DNA of 64,000 nucleotides, taken from the NCBI GenBank assembly GCA_030248065.1, contig JASAMV010000212.1, positions 1 to 64,000 on the forward strand, given 5' to 3'. The translations under genes were made by a program, and so were the position numbers. Position 1 is the first letter of the stretch. Every line of letters begins with the position of its first letter. The DNA is from Rhynchonema sp. JSB1_4 (lineage: Eukaryota > Nematoda > Chromadorea > Monhysterida > Xyalidae). Under the pieces are notes generated by a model. The model had not been told where the DNA came from. It made no database searches and saw only the letters and a program-made list of their open reading frames with translations. This document shows positions 48,393 to 61,330 of the stretch, piece by piece.

Positions 48393-50766
48393 AGGCAACA
48401 AGCGAGCTTAAAGTGAAAGGGACATAATTGTGGAGAACCGGCAGTTCTCCATGAAACGGCATGGTGTTCTTGAGCGTGTGATTTATAAAGAGCATGTTTT
48501 GGCTGAATAATGCATGATGCTGCTGATAAGCTGACGGTCTGTTCTGTCTGTGTGCGCTTTACATTCTGTTTTCACTGTTGAGATTGAGACTTTGTGTGTC
48601 GGCTGTATAATACTGAGCTGTATTACATTTCTGACGTAATGAATCTCGTATTATTGAGCATCGTAATATTGAGTTATCGGAACTCGCAATATTGAATCTA
48701 AACTGCAACGGACATCCAGTCACACTTAACGGCATCACTCAACCAAACGCTACACAATGCCAGGAGCTGACTTTCCCTATGCCTGGTCGCTTCCGCGATA
48801 ATATTTAATATTTGGGAAATGGGACCATCTTTTATTACTGGAACTGAAAGCCGCAATCAAGCTGACCATTCTTCAAAAAGAAGTACCTTCGAAAAGTGTC
48901 AAATGAACAGTCAAAAAGTGTGCCAAAGGTGCAGCTCTGGGAGTATGAGCACCCACTGATCTAGCTGCCTCCTGTGCTTGATTTTCAGGCATCGTACGGA
49001 AGCAGCACATCACCGAACGAACGAAGTTGGAAAATCGATGTTGCACGATATGATCGTCACACCGACGGAGTAAGGCGAAACATCATAAGTCCTTCAAAAA
49101 GGCTTATTTCGCGAGCTGCTTGGTCACGTTGGCTGTTTTGAACTAAGAAATTTGATGCCACGAATTTCGACCAGCGTAAAAGATGTTCCCCGACCTAAAA
49201 TAAATGACAAAACAAGCTGGATGAAATTATTGGCTCCAGTAAATTTCTTTATATCCTTGATGCAAGAATCACGCTCTGCCAAGGCAAGTCGCATCCGATC
49301 ACATCCAATCATCAAGGTTGATATCGACCCGGGTGTATAGCCCTTCTGCGAAGACAGAACGAACCCACAACGCTCACGCACTACTGATCATACCGCGTGC
49401 CTCACAGCACAGACGACACGCAGCCTTACTGTATCCACGTGGTTTGCGTGTGAAAGCGCCAAGATCATGACATGAAACATCGCGTAGTCGCCTGTGTTGT
49501 TTATATATCGGCTTCACAAGCAAACCACGCGAGACGTGGCTACAGTAACCAGAGCCCTTTTTAGGTGTGTAAGAATTCAGGGTGAAACGGTATGGTCCAA
49601 GACGGCAAAAAGCATGGCTCGGTTGCCTCTATTTCTTGGGTTTCATATCACTTCCTTATATGGTAAATTAGCCAGTAATTATATTACTTGATGGCGTATT
49701 GGAATCAGTTGGTGTTCAAACTTAAATTTGATGTGGCATATATGTACACGTGTATGCATCGAAAGTTGACGGTTATGGTAACTCATCAGCGACGAATATG
49801 ATTACGGTTAAGCTACCAGGCAAACGTGGAAAACGTGTTCGGTTCGGTAATGATCCCAAGAAGGCGCAGGGATCAGGGCTATGGTGGAGTCGTCAACTCA
49901 AGTTCTCAAAGTGCACTGGGTGCTGTCTTGTGGACGTGCTTTGCACAAAAGACGATAGATCAATAACGATACGATATAGCCTTGTGGGCACGCATTGCGT
50001 ATGGTTTTCGGTTTATGGTGGTAACCACTGGCGCTTTTGTTATTGACAAGGCCCCATCATCTTTTGTGCAAAGCACGTCCACAACACAGCACCCATCACA
50101 CTGTAGTATGTATATAGGTACCACATGCACATGGGTAAAAAGGTGTACAAACCAAGTTCCTGCGTTGCAGGTCCTCAACCAAAGATAACCACAGCTCGAG
50201 CAATAAACAGTTCGTGGGTGCTGACGCAAGACTGGAAGGCTTTCGCCTCCCTAAGGGCGTGCGTGGCAACATACGCCAAGGTGTGTTGGTGGCCACACAA
50301 ACCCGTGCGATTGATGTTTCACAGCAACAACAAAGCACCCACGCCTTCTGTTTCATTAAGTTTACACAGACTGGCTAGGTGACTGAACGATATTGTAGAG
50401 TCAACACCCGAGAAATCCCGAATAACTCTAAAACGAGGTTTACATTGAAGTTCTGTCAAGAACCCTCAAGACACCTCCATGTGGAATCTTTGTGTGCTTT
50501 TTCCTCATATTGGTTGCACAATGACCTTATAAGAATCGGTCAAATTTTTTCCTGAATCGTAAAGAGGGAAAGTGACGGGGCAATGACGTTGCGTTGCGTG
50601 ATCTTACACAAAGCATTTAGTAAAGAGAATGTTTCACACCTGCGGCAACGTGGTTGATCTGCCAGATTATTTTCAGCTGAAAATGTTTTGTGAGAATCAC
50701 AAATAGCACAGTGGTTAAGAGTGACTGAACGTGAAAATCAGGATTGATTTGATGAATTCTTATATA
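48393..50766. repeat. Intergenic sequence, partly a third copy of the duplicated block
   Basis: From about 49125 to 50500 the sequence matches 2815-3960 with small gaps. No receptor exon is found. Between 48400 and 49100 nothing is recognised. Open frames at 49750-50380 correspond to those in the other copies and lack a domain. Confidence 0.5.
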
Positions 50767-50992
50767 GGGTGGCATTTTCGAAACGGTGTAAAGCTCAGTT
50801 GGGTGTAAAAGTCGGTGTAAGCTCGGTCGAAAGCTCGGTCGGTGTCAGCTCGGTGTAAACATGAAACATTCCACGTTAACAGCAGGCAATGTTTCATATT
50901 TACACTGAGCTGACACCGACCGAGCTTTCGATTGAGCTTACACCGACCTCTACACCCAACTCATCTTTACACCGTTTCGAAAATATCACCCA
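50767..50992. mobile_element. TA-flanked palindromic MITE (226 bp)
   Basis: Ends GGGTGGCATTTTCGAAACGG and CCGTTTCGAAAATATCACCC are inverted repeats that nearly meet, with a centre of GCTCGGTGTAA-type repeats. TA flanks lie at 50765-50766 and 50993-50994. The paralogous sequence at about 57478-57500 is the empty site with a single TA. Confidence 0.8.
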
Positions 50993-51294
50993 TAGTCATT
51001 GTGCGACCAATATCTTACGGTAGTTTCAGGATATTTGTATGTAAAACGTGTATAAACATGCGTGATTGAGGCAGGACCTGATTGACCGTTCTGCAACTTT
51101 TGAACTTCCTTCGTGATCTTTTGATTAAACTCCGATGCAAAAACAATCTCTATCGCAGTTTTCCTCGGCAGGCTCGAGAGCGTGTTGTTCATGTACATGT
51201 GCATGTATGGATCTAAAGTTGACGTTTACGGTAATTCCGCCACGAATATGATTATGGTCGCCACACGGCAATCGTTGAAAACGTCTTCGGTGCC

Positions 51295-53195
51295 GGTTGT
51301 TTAGACAAACTTGTTATTTAAAAAAAACTAATTTTTAAAGAACAAATTTTTTTTGAAACTCAGATTTTTTGCTTTTTTTAAAGTTGCCCAAAATGGGCTG
51401 AAATGTCTAAAAATGGCCTTTTTCGAGGCAAGAAATTGGCGCTTTTTTCTGTGAAATTCAAAATCGCGCCTGCGGCGCCTTGTGCTGTCCCCAAACTTGT
51501 ACAAGGATGCATGGGGATTCATGCTACAATACATTAAAGTAACATCATTTAGGCCGTCTTCACAATGACCCGTTTTCCCGTTTTCCGTTTTCCCGTTTTC
51601 CCGGTTTCACGGTTTGTGTCTTCACAATGACCGGTTATCCCGTTTTCCGTTTTTCCGGTTTCCCGGTTTCCCGTTTTCACGGTTGGTGTCTTCACAATGA
51701 TCCGTTTTCCCGTTTTCCCGGTTTGGCCTAATTATTTTGCACCGGGAAAACGGAAAAACCCAATTAGAACCGGTTCTAATTTTGATCCGGTTTTGGTGCA
51801 TTTGATGCGTGCATTAGATGCTAGGACATGTCCAACTGCAGTAATTTGACTGTTTTGCGTGCCAATTATGTACAGCAAGTATATTCATTATGTAATTTGC
51901 GTTCATTTCAGACAAATAAGCTTCGTGTAAGCTTACTTGTGTATCTTTACTATTTGTTCACTTTTTAGCGAGTTAAAGCATGCTCGTGGATCAAAAGTGT
52001 CCAAGGTCAATAATACTCACTCCAAGGTCAATCCTATCTTCAATACTGTGTTTTGTTTTTCAAAGAAAATGGCTTCCAGCATGCGATCACGGCAAATCAA
52101 TTTGCACGCGGCAGTGTGTAAAAATGGAAAATACGCACCGTAATGTTTCGTTATTTGTGTTTCGTACGTTTCACAAGCGCAAATCAATCGGGAAACTTGT
52201 AGGTGTCTCTGCAATTTATTGTCCATATCCTACTTTATTTCACAGTAGTCCTGTATGTATGTAATTTTTCTACTTCCAATGCAGGACAAGATGGACAAGG
52301 ACCGGGAGAAACAGCAGAGAGCGTCGATGTCGTTCTGTATGGGCACGAGATCTGGACGCGAACACACGGGCATATTTGAAGGCCCAATTCCAGATGATGG
52401 TGTATGAAGCTCGGAAGTCCAAACAGACACCTCCTATTTCGCCACCCACCGCTCTCGGTGATGCTAGTCCAGCAGTGCAGTGGCAGTCTGGTGCCCTAGA
52501 TTGATAACTTTAGCTCTAGCTCAGGCCATGTTTCTTGTCTTAGCTTTGATCTTCAACAGAAGATTTCTGGAGGATTGATCTGAATGTTAGGCTGTCCATA
52601 TATAAATCAGAAAAGTTTTGCCATGTCTGGCTCTTTATATTCTTTTATTGCAATTGTGAAACAATTTTGCTCATGTCTACCTCTTTATAATCTTGTTTTG
52701 GAATTGGTTGCTTGTACTACTACAACGTGCACCTGTGATAAACGTTGACCAAGTTGAACTCACCAAAGGTTTATTTGCGCATTATGCAAAAAACGTGAAA
52801 ACGGGAAAACGTGTCATTGTGAAGACACATTTTATGAACCGGAAAAACGGAAAAACGGGAAACCGGGAAACCGGATTTCATTGTGAAGACACCAATGAAG
52901 CAAACCGGGAAAACGGGAAAACGGGAAACCGGGAAAACGGGAAAACGGGTCATTGTGAAGACGGCCTTAGTCAACATCAACTTCAGACTGCAGAATCTGC
53001 ACAATATTACCGGGTGTCACCACACAAGTTCGGTCTCAGGCGAAAGTTTTTCAATTTTTTTAAAATTGTGCTGTATCGATTTCATCTATCCTGAAACGTC
53101 GTTTAAACTGCAACACGTTTTCTGGTAAAAAAATTTTTGTCAAAAAAATCAATTTTTTTTTTAAAAAGCCCGTTAATTCAAAAAAATTTTCAATC
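51295..53195. mobile_element. Degenerate hAT-like MITE split by a later insertion
   Basis: 51295-51551 and 52967-53195 together form one copy of the MITE seen uninterrupted at 60845-61330. The split is caused by the element at 51552-52966. Confidence 0.6.
51552..52966. mobile_element. PIF/Harbinger-like element (1415 bp)
   Basis: Ends GGCCGTCTTCACAATGACCC and the complement are inverted repeats, followed on both sides by CGTTTTCCCG-type tandem motifs. The insertion is flanked by TTA (51549-51551 and 52967-52969); the copy at about 61096 is empty. A 3-bp TTA duplication with GG-type ends fits PIF/Harbinger. Inside, after an acceptor-like CAATGCAG at about 52286, a plus-strand frame (to about 52504) includes RDLDANTRAYLKAQFQMMVY and ends at a stop. 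It could be the last exon of an element or captured protein. Confidence 0.68.
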
Positions 53196-53199
53196 ATGT

Positions 53200-53480
53200 T
53201 TCGGTGCGGTAATGATGTGTGTGTTGGAAGATAAGTTTGATGTGGCATATACGTGTATGGATCAAAAGTTGACGGTTACGGTAATTCTGCCACGAATATG
53301 ATTACGGTGTAGCCACAAGTCAAACGTCGGAAACGTGTTCGGTATTGGTGTGGCATATGCTGCACGTTTATGGATCGAAAAGTGGCCGGTTACGGTAAGT
53401 CCGCCTCGAATATGATCATGGTAGCCACAAGGCAAACGTCGAAACGTGTTCGGTACTGTAACGATGCCAACAAGATTGTT
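53200..53480. repeat. Tandem copies of an interspersed repeat of about 120 bp
   Basis: Two copies of a unit containing TTACGGTAATTCTGCCACG or a variant, followed by ATGATTACGGTAGCCAC and AAACGTCG. The unit recurs at about 3310, 4180, 4600, 22190, 22620, 49740, 51200, 61370 and 61490. Confidence 0.6.
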
Positions 53481-53837
53481 TTCTGTACTTTCACGGCTCA
53501 ATGTTACCGTTGAAAGCTGAGGAATTAAGGTTCAAATTCTTGTCAATGACATCGCTTCATAAGGAATTCAATGCCAAGGTTTGCATTCAAAGGGGAATAC
53601 CTTCGACCTTTATTTATAAGTCAGTAGTCAGTAAGTGATCACATGTTAGATATCATGATATCAGCCAATACATAAAGCAAAAAGAAGTTGCAGGCTGAAA
53701 TTGCAATCGATGAAGTTGCGTCCATAAAATCGTCATTTTTAAGGAACGGTCGAAAAAAAACACAATTAAGATGCGCAAAAAGCAATTAAAATTTCTAAAT
53801 TTGTCCGACACTGTCCCGTTTTGAGAAATGTTCATCT

Positions 53838-56800
53838 TCAGTCCAAATTACTGTCTTGTTTCTGTGTGTCCTCCGGTCCCCCTCCCACGGTGACCGCGTG
53901 ACTCTCAGTCGTGCTCAGTTCTTCGTTTTTCTTTGCCTCGTCCTTTGCCTTCTTTGGGTCATTCGACGGGCTACTGTACGCACTCGACTCCGTTGTTTGG
54001 TCGGTTGCCTTGGCACTTTCGGTTGGTTGGTCGGGACTGGAAATGGTTGCAATTAGTGCTGATAATTTGAGGAACCTGGAACTTGAATGCAAACTTTGCG
54101 TCATGTTTCGGTTGTTCAACATTTTCTTGTTTCTGACGTTTACTGTATCGATATCCTCCATAGAAGGCGATTGCGATCAACACCGCTACGAACACCACAA
54201 CGCAGATGATCACAATCGGAATTATCAGGTTGGTGGATTGGGGAGGGGTCGTGGCTGAGGTTGTGGTTGAGGATGAAGGCGGAGGTTCTTGAAGGGCAAT
54301 TATACATTATGAATGCACATTACATTTCAAATCTTCCATACTTCTTCAAATGGGTGAGACCAACAAACCAGATTGGCACGCCTCAGCAACGCTGTTGGAC
54401 GCCTGATCTATCCATTGGCCGTCATTGCACTCGATCTCCTTTTCGACGTTTGGGTCAGATGGAGGTGGCCAGATGAGATCGGATTGACAGCGAACTTTGA
54501 CGATCGAACCGTGCTGTGGAGGGGGTGTGTCTGATTGTGATGAAACGACCTCGACCTTCAGCGATGAAACGGCATCGCAATCTGAAATAATATGTATTCT
54601 GGTCAGGTCACCCACGACAATATAGGATTATGAAAGTGACCCACCTTTGACGCAGTTTGTCAGCTCGCTTCCGTCGCTCATCAACTGCCCACCTTCGCAT
54701 GTGACCATCTTCTCACCGGTAGGGTGGTTGGGCCACCTGCTGCCTTCAGCACAACGCACGCGCACGGGTGGGTCGTATGGTCGTGGAATGGAGCCATCAA
54801 CGAGCTTGACATTCGATGGCAGTGCGGGGCATTCTGACAAAAACGATAGGTTTCTTTGTATTCTAGTTCAGTTTTTATCTTGAGATTCTGAAAAGATTTT
54901 CGTGATTAATATAAGGGTAAAAATATTAATCTGATACAGAGTAGAGAGATGAATGCTATAAAGCCGAATTTAATATGCGGAAAGCAACAGGGGAAAGCCC
55001 ACATGGGCACTTCTTGTGCATCTCAAATGCACGCGTGATTCTATCTGCTGAGAAAGCGCGAAAATGACTTGTAATTAAAAGACCACTTTTGTAATCAAAA
55101 TCTTCCACTTTTTTGGTTAATTTTTTTGGGAAATTTTTAATCCCAAGTAGGCCCCCGTGACGTCCCGGGTCCTCGGAGGGCTTTATACAGAAGGGGGCTC
55201 CCAATGTTAAACTTCGTTACTGTGACGTCGAGCACGTTGACCCCATCATGCGTTAACCACAACTGTGTCCAATCAACAGTGCAAGTTCCTTGGGCTGCAG
55301 ATTGCAGTTGGTTCAGTCACACAACTGGAATGAAGACGGTCACTTGCGGAGCTGGAAGGTTAATGAGTGCCGGAAATCAGCTGACCAAATGCACCAAGCC
55401 TCACTCAGCTTCGCCACTGATGTACTATGTCGGTGTATGTTGTTTATTTTTCTTAAAACACTACAAAAACACCCACAACAAGTTCATCAATAGTGAAAGT
55501 GAGCCACTTTGGATGCATCTGGACAGGTCCTTTTGGCAGCTCATCAACTTCTCAAATCCATATATGACATTCGTCCAACCAGCTGAGTGATCGTGTCAAC
55601 TACTGTCTCCAGCACAATGCACGGACGCATCTGATGGGCGCACGGCAGTAGTGCCAAAGACTGCTTGTTGGGTTCGACAAAGTTGTCGTTTGGTGGCAAC
55701 ACACATGTAAGTTTCGGTGGTGTGTGGGCACTTAAGATATCAAAACTCACGGCCGCGCCATCAGCAAGATTGAGAGAAATAAACGCAATGAAGACAATGC
55801 GCTACTGTTCGCTTTTGTTTACAGAAACGCGAGTGCTGCGCCGTTTGGAAATTTTCGCACGCAAATATTTGAATTTTACGGCAATTTATCTTTCCCGCTT
55901 GTAGCCATTTTCTTACTTTGAGTCCCGGGATCCCAGGGTTGCTGGCGAGACGTAAACTCTTAGGATGCGCTTATACTCGTTCAGCGGAATTTAAGGAACG
56001 AGTGGAGGAACGATCGCTTTTGTTTGAATCGCAAATCCACCACAGCGACGTTCCGCTAAGCTGGAGTTATATTTGTCCATTTTGGGCTTGTAGACAATGA
56101 GGACAAATTTTTGTTTGAATCATATTTTGTGATAGAGTTGGGGCACTAATTTCGACCAGCGTAAAAGTTGTTCCCCAGCACCAAATGAACAACTTTTACG
56201 TCGAAATTAGTGCTCCAAGCCTGTCACAAAATTTGTCCTCATTGTCTACAAGCCCAAAATGGACAAGTATAACTCCACCTTTACGAATGGGAGAATGGAA
56301 TTGCGGTTGAATGCAGGGGGTTGAAAACGACTTTCGGATTGTCAAGAAAGTTCATCAGTTCGAGCTGTTTGAGGTATTTTGCGGGCAGTTCATCTGATAC
56401 CGTCGTGGCCATACCTGTCCAAGCGGCGCCGGCTGCCACCGGTGTCGCCGTTTGTGGCCGGCACGTTATAAGATAGGAGCCTAACAAGCAACAGCCAATC
56501 AGCGCGCTGCGGGATCACCGGCCACAAACGGTCACCTTCGGTCACTTTGCTGACTGATGTGTGATCGGCAATTAAAAAAATGGAGAGTTCGTTTAAATCA
56601 AGTGTGAAAGAGAGTTTATCAAACAAACACGCTGTTGCTTGATCTGTGGAACTTCTGGTCATGTTTTTAGACAAAAATACGGTTGGAGTACTACGTGTGA
56701 TACGTCCAGCGAAAGTAAGAAGCCTAAGGTAAGAGAATATCACCCAGCGTCTGATCAAAATTTAGGCCTGTCATTTACTAGGTCGTTAAAGCGACTTTGC

Positions 56801-59800
56801 GCGTCTGTGCGCTACTGCTATGTACCTTTGGCAACGCTAATTTGCAGTGCACATTCAAGAACAAACTAAAGCTGTTAAGAAAATACGTACCTGCACGTGG
56901 AACAGTTCGCACTCTTTTGTTGTTTTTCAACAAAAAAAAATTCTACCACAAAAATATATTTATTGGCAAATGTTCTATGTGCAGGTACTGTACGTACTTT
57001 TTAAACAGCTTTTGGTTTGTTCATGAATGTGCACTGCAAATTAGTGTTGCCAACGGCAAATTCTCCTTCCCGCTTGAAACCATTTACTGACTTTGAGCAT
57101 TTGGATATATGCGCAGCTGTAAAGCTTTTTGGGACGAGCTGTAAGCCCAATTTGCATGTGTTTGATCCATGGCAGAAATCTTCGCACACAAAAACATTCA
57201 ACCAATTCCGTGACAGTAGGGTATTGGTCGCGCAATGACTTTATAAGAATTGGTCAAATTTTTTTCCTGAATCGTAAAGAGGGAAAGTGACGGAGCAATG
57301 ACGTTGCGTTGCGTAATCGCACACAAGGTATGTAGTAAAGAGAATGTTTCAGACCTGCGGCAACGTGGTTGATCTGCTATAGATTGTTTTCAGCTGAAAA
57401 TGTTTTGTGAGAATCACAAATAGCACAGTGGTTAAGACTGACTGAACGTGAAAATCAGGATTCATTTGATGAATTCTTATATAGTCATTGTGCGACCAAT
57501 ACCACCACTGACAGTACCACCACTGACAAATAAAAATGAAAGTTCGTGGTAAGTTTCTTGGCGTTTACTTCCCTCGTGATAGTGGCTATAATTACAGTAT
57601 GACCAGTGCTACCGTATACCGTACTGTTTTTGTCTGACCGTCCAGTCATATCAAAGAATTGCTCGTTGGGTTAGACAAGCTGGACATTGAATGGTAAGAG
57701 GTGTCCGTTTCGGTGCGGGTAAATCAAAACTCATGGCCACACCGCCAAGACGCAACCCCACAAATCCCACCGTTGTTTAGGTTTCAAAGTGACGTCATTA
57801 TGGGCACTTTTGGTAATTCTAGGTGCAAATTATGGAAATTCAAAGCAGAAGTTGCACCTAAAAATGTTCTAGCAAGCAGGTCGTTGATTGCGGTAAACGT
57901 GGCGTTGTCTGTTTGTGAACTCACTTTGGAAATCATGTTGACAAACGACCTTCTTCAGGTCAGTGCACGTGCTCCAGAGTCCCCGGGCAACAGCTCGCAG
58001 GTAACTCAGACAGTCGCCCGATTCGTCACTGCCGATGATCCAAAGATCGGGGGTCAGAATGGTTGTTCCGTTTGCCCACTGGTAGCCAGACCTGCCAGAT
58101 TTACGAATCCCGATCCACGTGGTGTCGCCTGAGGTGAGACCCTAAACAAGTGCCATTCTGGTGATCAGAAAAACAAAATCTTGAGAGATAATGGATGATA
58201 TTTTTGAAACTGTGTAAAGGTCAGTTGGGTGAAAATGTCGGTTGAAAGCTCGGTGTGAGAAAGTTCAGTGTAAGCTCGGCGTAAGCTAACATTGCACGCT
58301 GAGCAAGCAGCAGACGCGCGTTTTTCTAAACGAAGGGTCAAGCTCGGTGTGATAAAGTTCAGTGGGTGGAATTTTCGAAACGGTGTAAAGGTCAGTTGGG
58401 CGTAAAGGTCGGTGTAAAGTTCGGTCGAAAGCTCGGTCGGCGAAGCTCGGTGTAAACGTGAAACATTGCCTGTTATTAACGTGGAATGTTTCAAGTTTAC
58501 ACCGAGGTCTATCACACTGAGCTGTCGACCGAGCTTTCCACCGACCTTTACACCCAACTGACCTTTACACCGTTTCGAAAATATCACCCAGTGTAAGCTC
58601 AGTGTAAGCTTGAAACATTGCACGCTAAGCAAGCAGCAGACGCGCGTTTCTAAACGAAAGGTCAACTTTGGCAGTTTGCTGTGCAAGCGTAAATCATTTG
58701 TTTGCAATCTGGTTCATTTAAGCTGGTTGCACAAACCTTTTAAAGGAATATTTGTAAGTTACCTAACATCTAGCCGCAGGGCTGTTGAGAAATTGAACAT
58801 TCATTGACGGCGGTGCCAAAAATTTTGACGTCACTAACTGATCGCAGCACGAAATCAAAACGGCTCCATGAAAGGTTACGAAATTCATACATATAGTTTA
58901 AAAACGCTTGTGCAACTAGCCTAAAAAACAATATTGCAAACAAACTATTTACACTTGCACAGCAGACTGTCAAAGTTGACCTTTCGTTTAGAAACGCGCG
59001 TCTGCTGCTTGCTCAGCGTGCAATGTTTCAAGCTTACGCCGAGCTTACACTGAACTTTTTCCACCGACCTTTAAAGGGGGTGCGACATTATTATTTTTCA
59101 CGATACACCGCCTGATTTTATGTCAGAAATTGAAAGACGGCATCCGAAGGAACATGTCTTACAAAGACAACAACATTGACCCGCGCTGTTTTCCGCATGA
59201 AAATCACCCCCGAACGTCGAATGTCAGGAACAAAAGTCAGTTTGCTGTAGTCGCTCGGCCGCTTCAAGATTAGGCATCGAGCTCAAAAAATTGTGATATG
59301 GACTCGGCGCTTATGTAATATTTGCGAAACATTTCAGCTGCCACAGAAATTGCAACGTCGACAGGTGCTTGGAGCTGGTTGCCGGAAAAATGTTTCGCAG
59401 ATATTACATAAGCACCGAGTCCATATCATAATTTTTTGAGCTCGATGCCTGATTTTCAAGCAGCCGAGCGACTACAGCAAACTGACTTTTGTTCCTGACA
59501 TTCGATGTTCGGGAGTGATTTTCATGCTGAAAACAGCGCGGGTTAATGTTGTTGTCTTTGTAAGACATGTTCCTTCGGATGTCGTCTTTCAATTTCTAAC
59601 ATGAAATCAGGCGGTGCATCGTGAAAAATAATGATGTCGCGGGCCCTTTAAGCCCAACTGACCTTTATACCGTTTCGATAATGCCACCAAATGAAAAATA
59701 TAAGAAAAGTGCTCCGTGGACCCCGTGGACTGAAAGCTATTCCTTTTCTTGGCAGTGCTTTAGTTTCACGGAAGTCGTGCCACACGTCGAAAGTATTGCA

Positions 59801-60137
59801 TCTCGCATTAATGAGAGGAAAATATCTCGATGAAGCTCACCAAATCTGCCAGCAGCTTATCAAATTCAGATTTGGTCTTCGATGGAATAACGAGCTGACC
59901 GCCGTGGAAATTGGTGGATTTCACGTTTTCGCAATTCTTGATGGAGTCATTAAAACCCTGCTGTTTTGATACATAACCGTAACATTTGCTGCCGTGGAAA
60001 AACGCCTTTGCCATGTTATTTTTATTTCCCGTCGCATTAAAAGAGAAGCATTCGGATTTTAGATCTTGAAAGGTCAAAGTCTGTTTGGTGCCGATGGTCA
60101 GCAGCAGAAGAACACCACCTAATATATTGATGAGCAT
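53838..60137 (-). CDS. CLC-6: CTLD-CCP-CCP-transmembrane receptor, intact
   Basis: Predicted receptor of about 435 residues with a different CCP pair from CLC-1 and CLC-3. Exons 5' to 3': E1 59841-60137 (signal peptide MLINILGGVLLLLTIGTKQ, KCYGYV); E2 57925-58141 (TTWIGIRKSG, YQWANGTT, VVCQHDF); CCP-A 54645-54833 (VRVRCAEGSRWPNHPTG); CCP-B 54369-54581 (GSIVKVRCQSDLIW); transmembrane exon 54095-54287 (helix about LIIPIVIICVVVFVAVLIAI, then GGYRYSK); tail 53838-54036 with AYSSP and KQDSNLD. All exons are open, GT-AG, phases 0-1-1-1-2. CCP-B is the intact homologue of the broken exon in CLC-2p, and CCP-A is the likely source type of the inverted CCP relics. The intron between E2 and CCP-A (3.1 kb) and the one between E1 and E2 (1.7 kb) contain palindromic elements. 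Confidence 0.82.
55205..55705. pseudogene. Inverted pair of decayed CCP exons
   Basis: The plus-strand frame at 55204-55410 is open and reads TGMKTVTCGAGRLMSAG through LTKC, like CCP-A of CLC-6. The minus strand at about 55495-55705 is a fuller CCP relic with one stop (VHCAGDSS then stop). It lies in the CLC-6 intron between E2 and CCP-A, less than 400 bp from the intact CCP-A. Confidence 0.62.
55706..57924. other. CLC-6 intron sequence, no gene
   Basis: Contains the palindrome at 56055-56280, diverged pieces shared with 44140-44640, and about 57235-57500, which matches 50505-50766. No exon is recognised. Confidence 0.4.
56055..56280. repeat. Palindrome of about 220 bp
   Basis: AGCTGGAGTTATATTTGTCC on the left is complementary to the sequence ending at about 56280. 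The arms contain CCAGCGTAAAAGTTGTTCCC, similar to sequence at about 2868, 21500 and 49180. Probably a small inverted-repeat element. Confidence 0.6.
58364..58590. mobile_element. Palindromic MITE, same family as 50767-50992
   Basis: Ends GGGTGGAATTTTCGAAACGG and TTTCGAAAATATCACCCA with the same GCTCGGTGTAA-type interior. It lies within a larger set of related inverted sequences from 58190 to 59690. No clean TA duplication here. Confidence 0.65.
59075..59647. mobile_element. TTAA-flanked palindromic MITE (573 bp)
   Basis: Arms of about 200 bp start AGGGGGTGCGACATTATT and end with CGCGGGCCCT. TTAA flanks lie at 59071-59074 and 59648-59651. It has inserted into sequence of the GGTGTAA MITE family (ACCGACCT on one side, GCCCAACTGACC on the other). 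The terminal AGGG/CCCT and TTAA match the element at 12272-12807. Confidence 0.72.
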
Positions 60138-60844
60138 GATGAAACTGCCTTGAATCTAATTGCCGATAATTTCTTGAATTCAATTTCGAATGATCAATAT
60201 TTGCGAATAAATATATTATTCGATTGCCCAGCATGCACAGTATACGGTGATTACGATGCTCGTAGATGCGTGGCCGATTCACTGGTTACGGAGGTTGATA
60301 CACAAATATACAGTATTACGCACTGCCACGTCTGACCGCTATGTGCTGCATGTTTGATTATTGACCCGAAGCGTTTTGCGTTCCTCGTTGTCTGTCGATC
60401 TCATCCAATTGTCGGAGAATATCGATAAATCCCTTCGTACGCTGATGCGGCGCTCACAACGGGCTCTGTTTAGTCATCGGCCTGAAATGATGGACAAAGT
60501 TCGTGAACCCCTGAAAAAAATCGATTTTTGTAGAAAAAAGTTGATTTCAGCGTTCAAAGTGTTCCACATGGCGAGCAGAGCACAACAAGTGTGCCGGATT
60601 ATAAGTCACACATGCACACGTTTTCAGATAAAATATTCACCTCGACGCCACGCATCTTTTCTCCATTGAATTCCGTTGTTCCGCGATTCATGTACCCCTT
60701 TTTGGCAGCACCGAGTCCTTGCCAGCTCGAATGGATATGCGCTAAATCAAAAATTTGGTTGATTGAAAGTTTTAATAATTTTGTCCATTAACGTCGGCGA
60801 GTATCGCTCTCACACGGCAATCGTTGAAAACGCCTTCGGTGCCG
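60138..60844. other. Sequence upstream of CLC-6, no gene
   Basis: It matches the region upstream of CLC-4p (38870-39470) with the E1 relic mostly deleted. No further exon is recognised up to the MITE at 60845. Confidence 0.45.
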
Positions 60845-61330
60845 GTTGTTTAAAAAAACTTGTTCTTTAAAAAATAATTTTTAAGGAACAAATTTTTTAT
60901 GAAGCTCAGATTTTGCTTTTTTTAAAGTTGCCAAAAATGGGCTGAAATGTCCAAAAATTGAGGCAAGGCTTTTTCGAGGCAAGAAATTGGCGCTTTTTTC
61001 TGTGAAATCCAAAATCGCGCCTGCAGCGCCTTGTACTGTCCCCAAACTTGTACAAGGATGCACGGGGTTGCATGCTACAATACATTAAAGTAACATCATT
61101 AGTCAACATCAACCTCAGACTGCAGAATCTGCACAATATTACCGGGTGTCACCACACAAGTTCGGCCTCAGGCGAAAGTTTTTTAATTTTTTCAAAAATG
61201 TGCTGTCTCGATTTCATATCCTGAAACGTCGTTTATACTGCAACACGTTTTCTGGTAAAAAAATTTTCGTCAAAAAAATCAAAATAATTTTTTTTTAAAA
61301 AGCCCGTTAATTAAAAATTTTTTCAATCAT
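60845..61330. mobile_element. Degenerate hAT-like MITE
   Basis: Same family as 10202-10919, with GGTTGTTTAAAAAAAC at left, the AATGGGCTGAAATGTCC core, and TTTTTTCAATC at right. It is the uninterrupted counterpart of 51295-53195. Confidence 0.55.
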
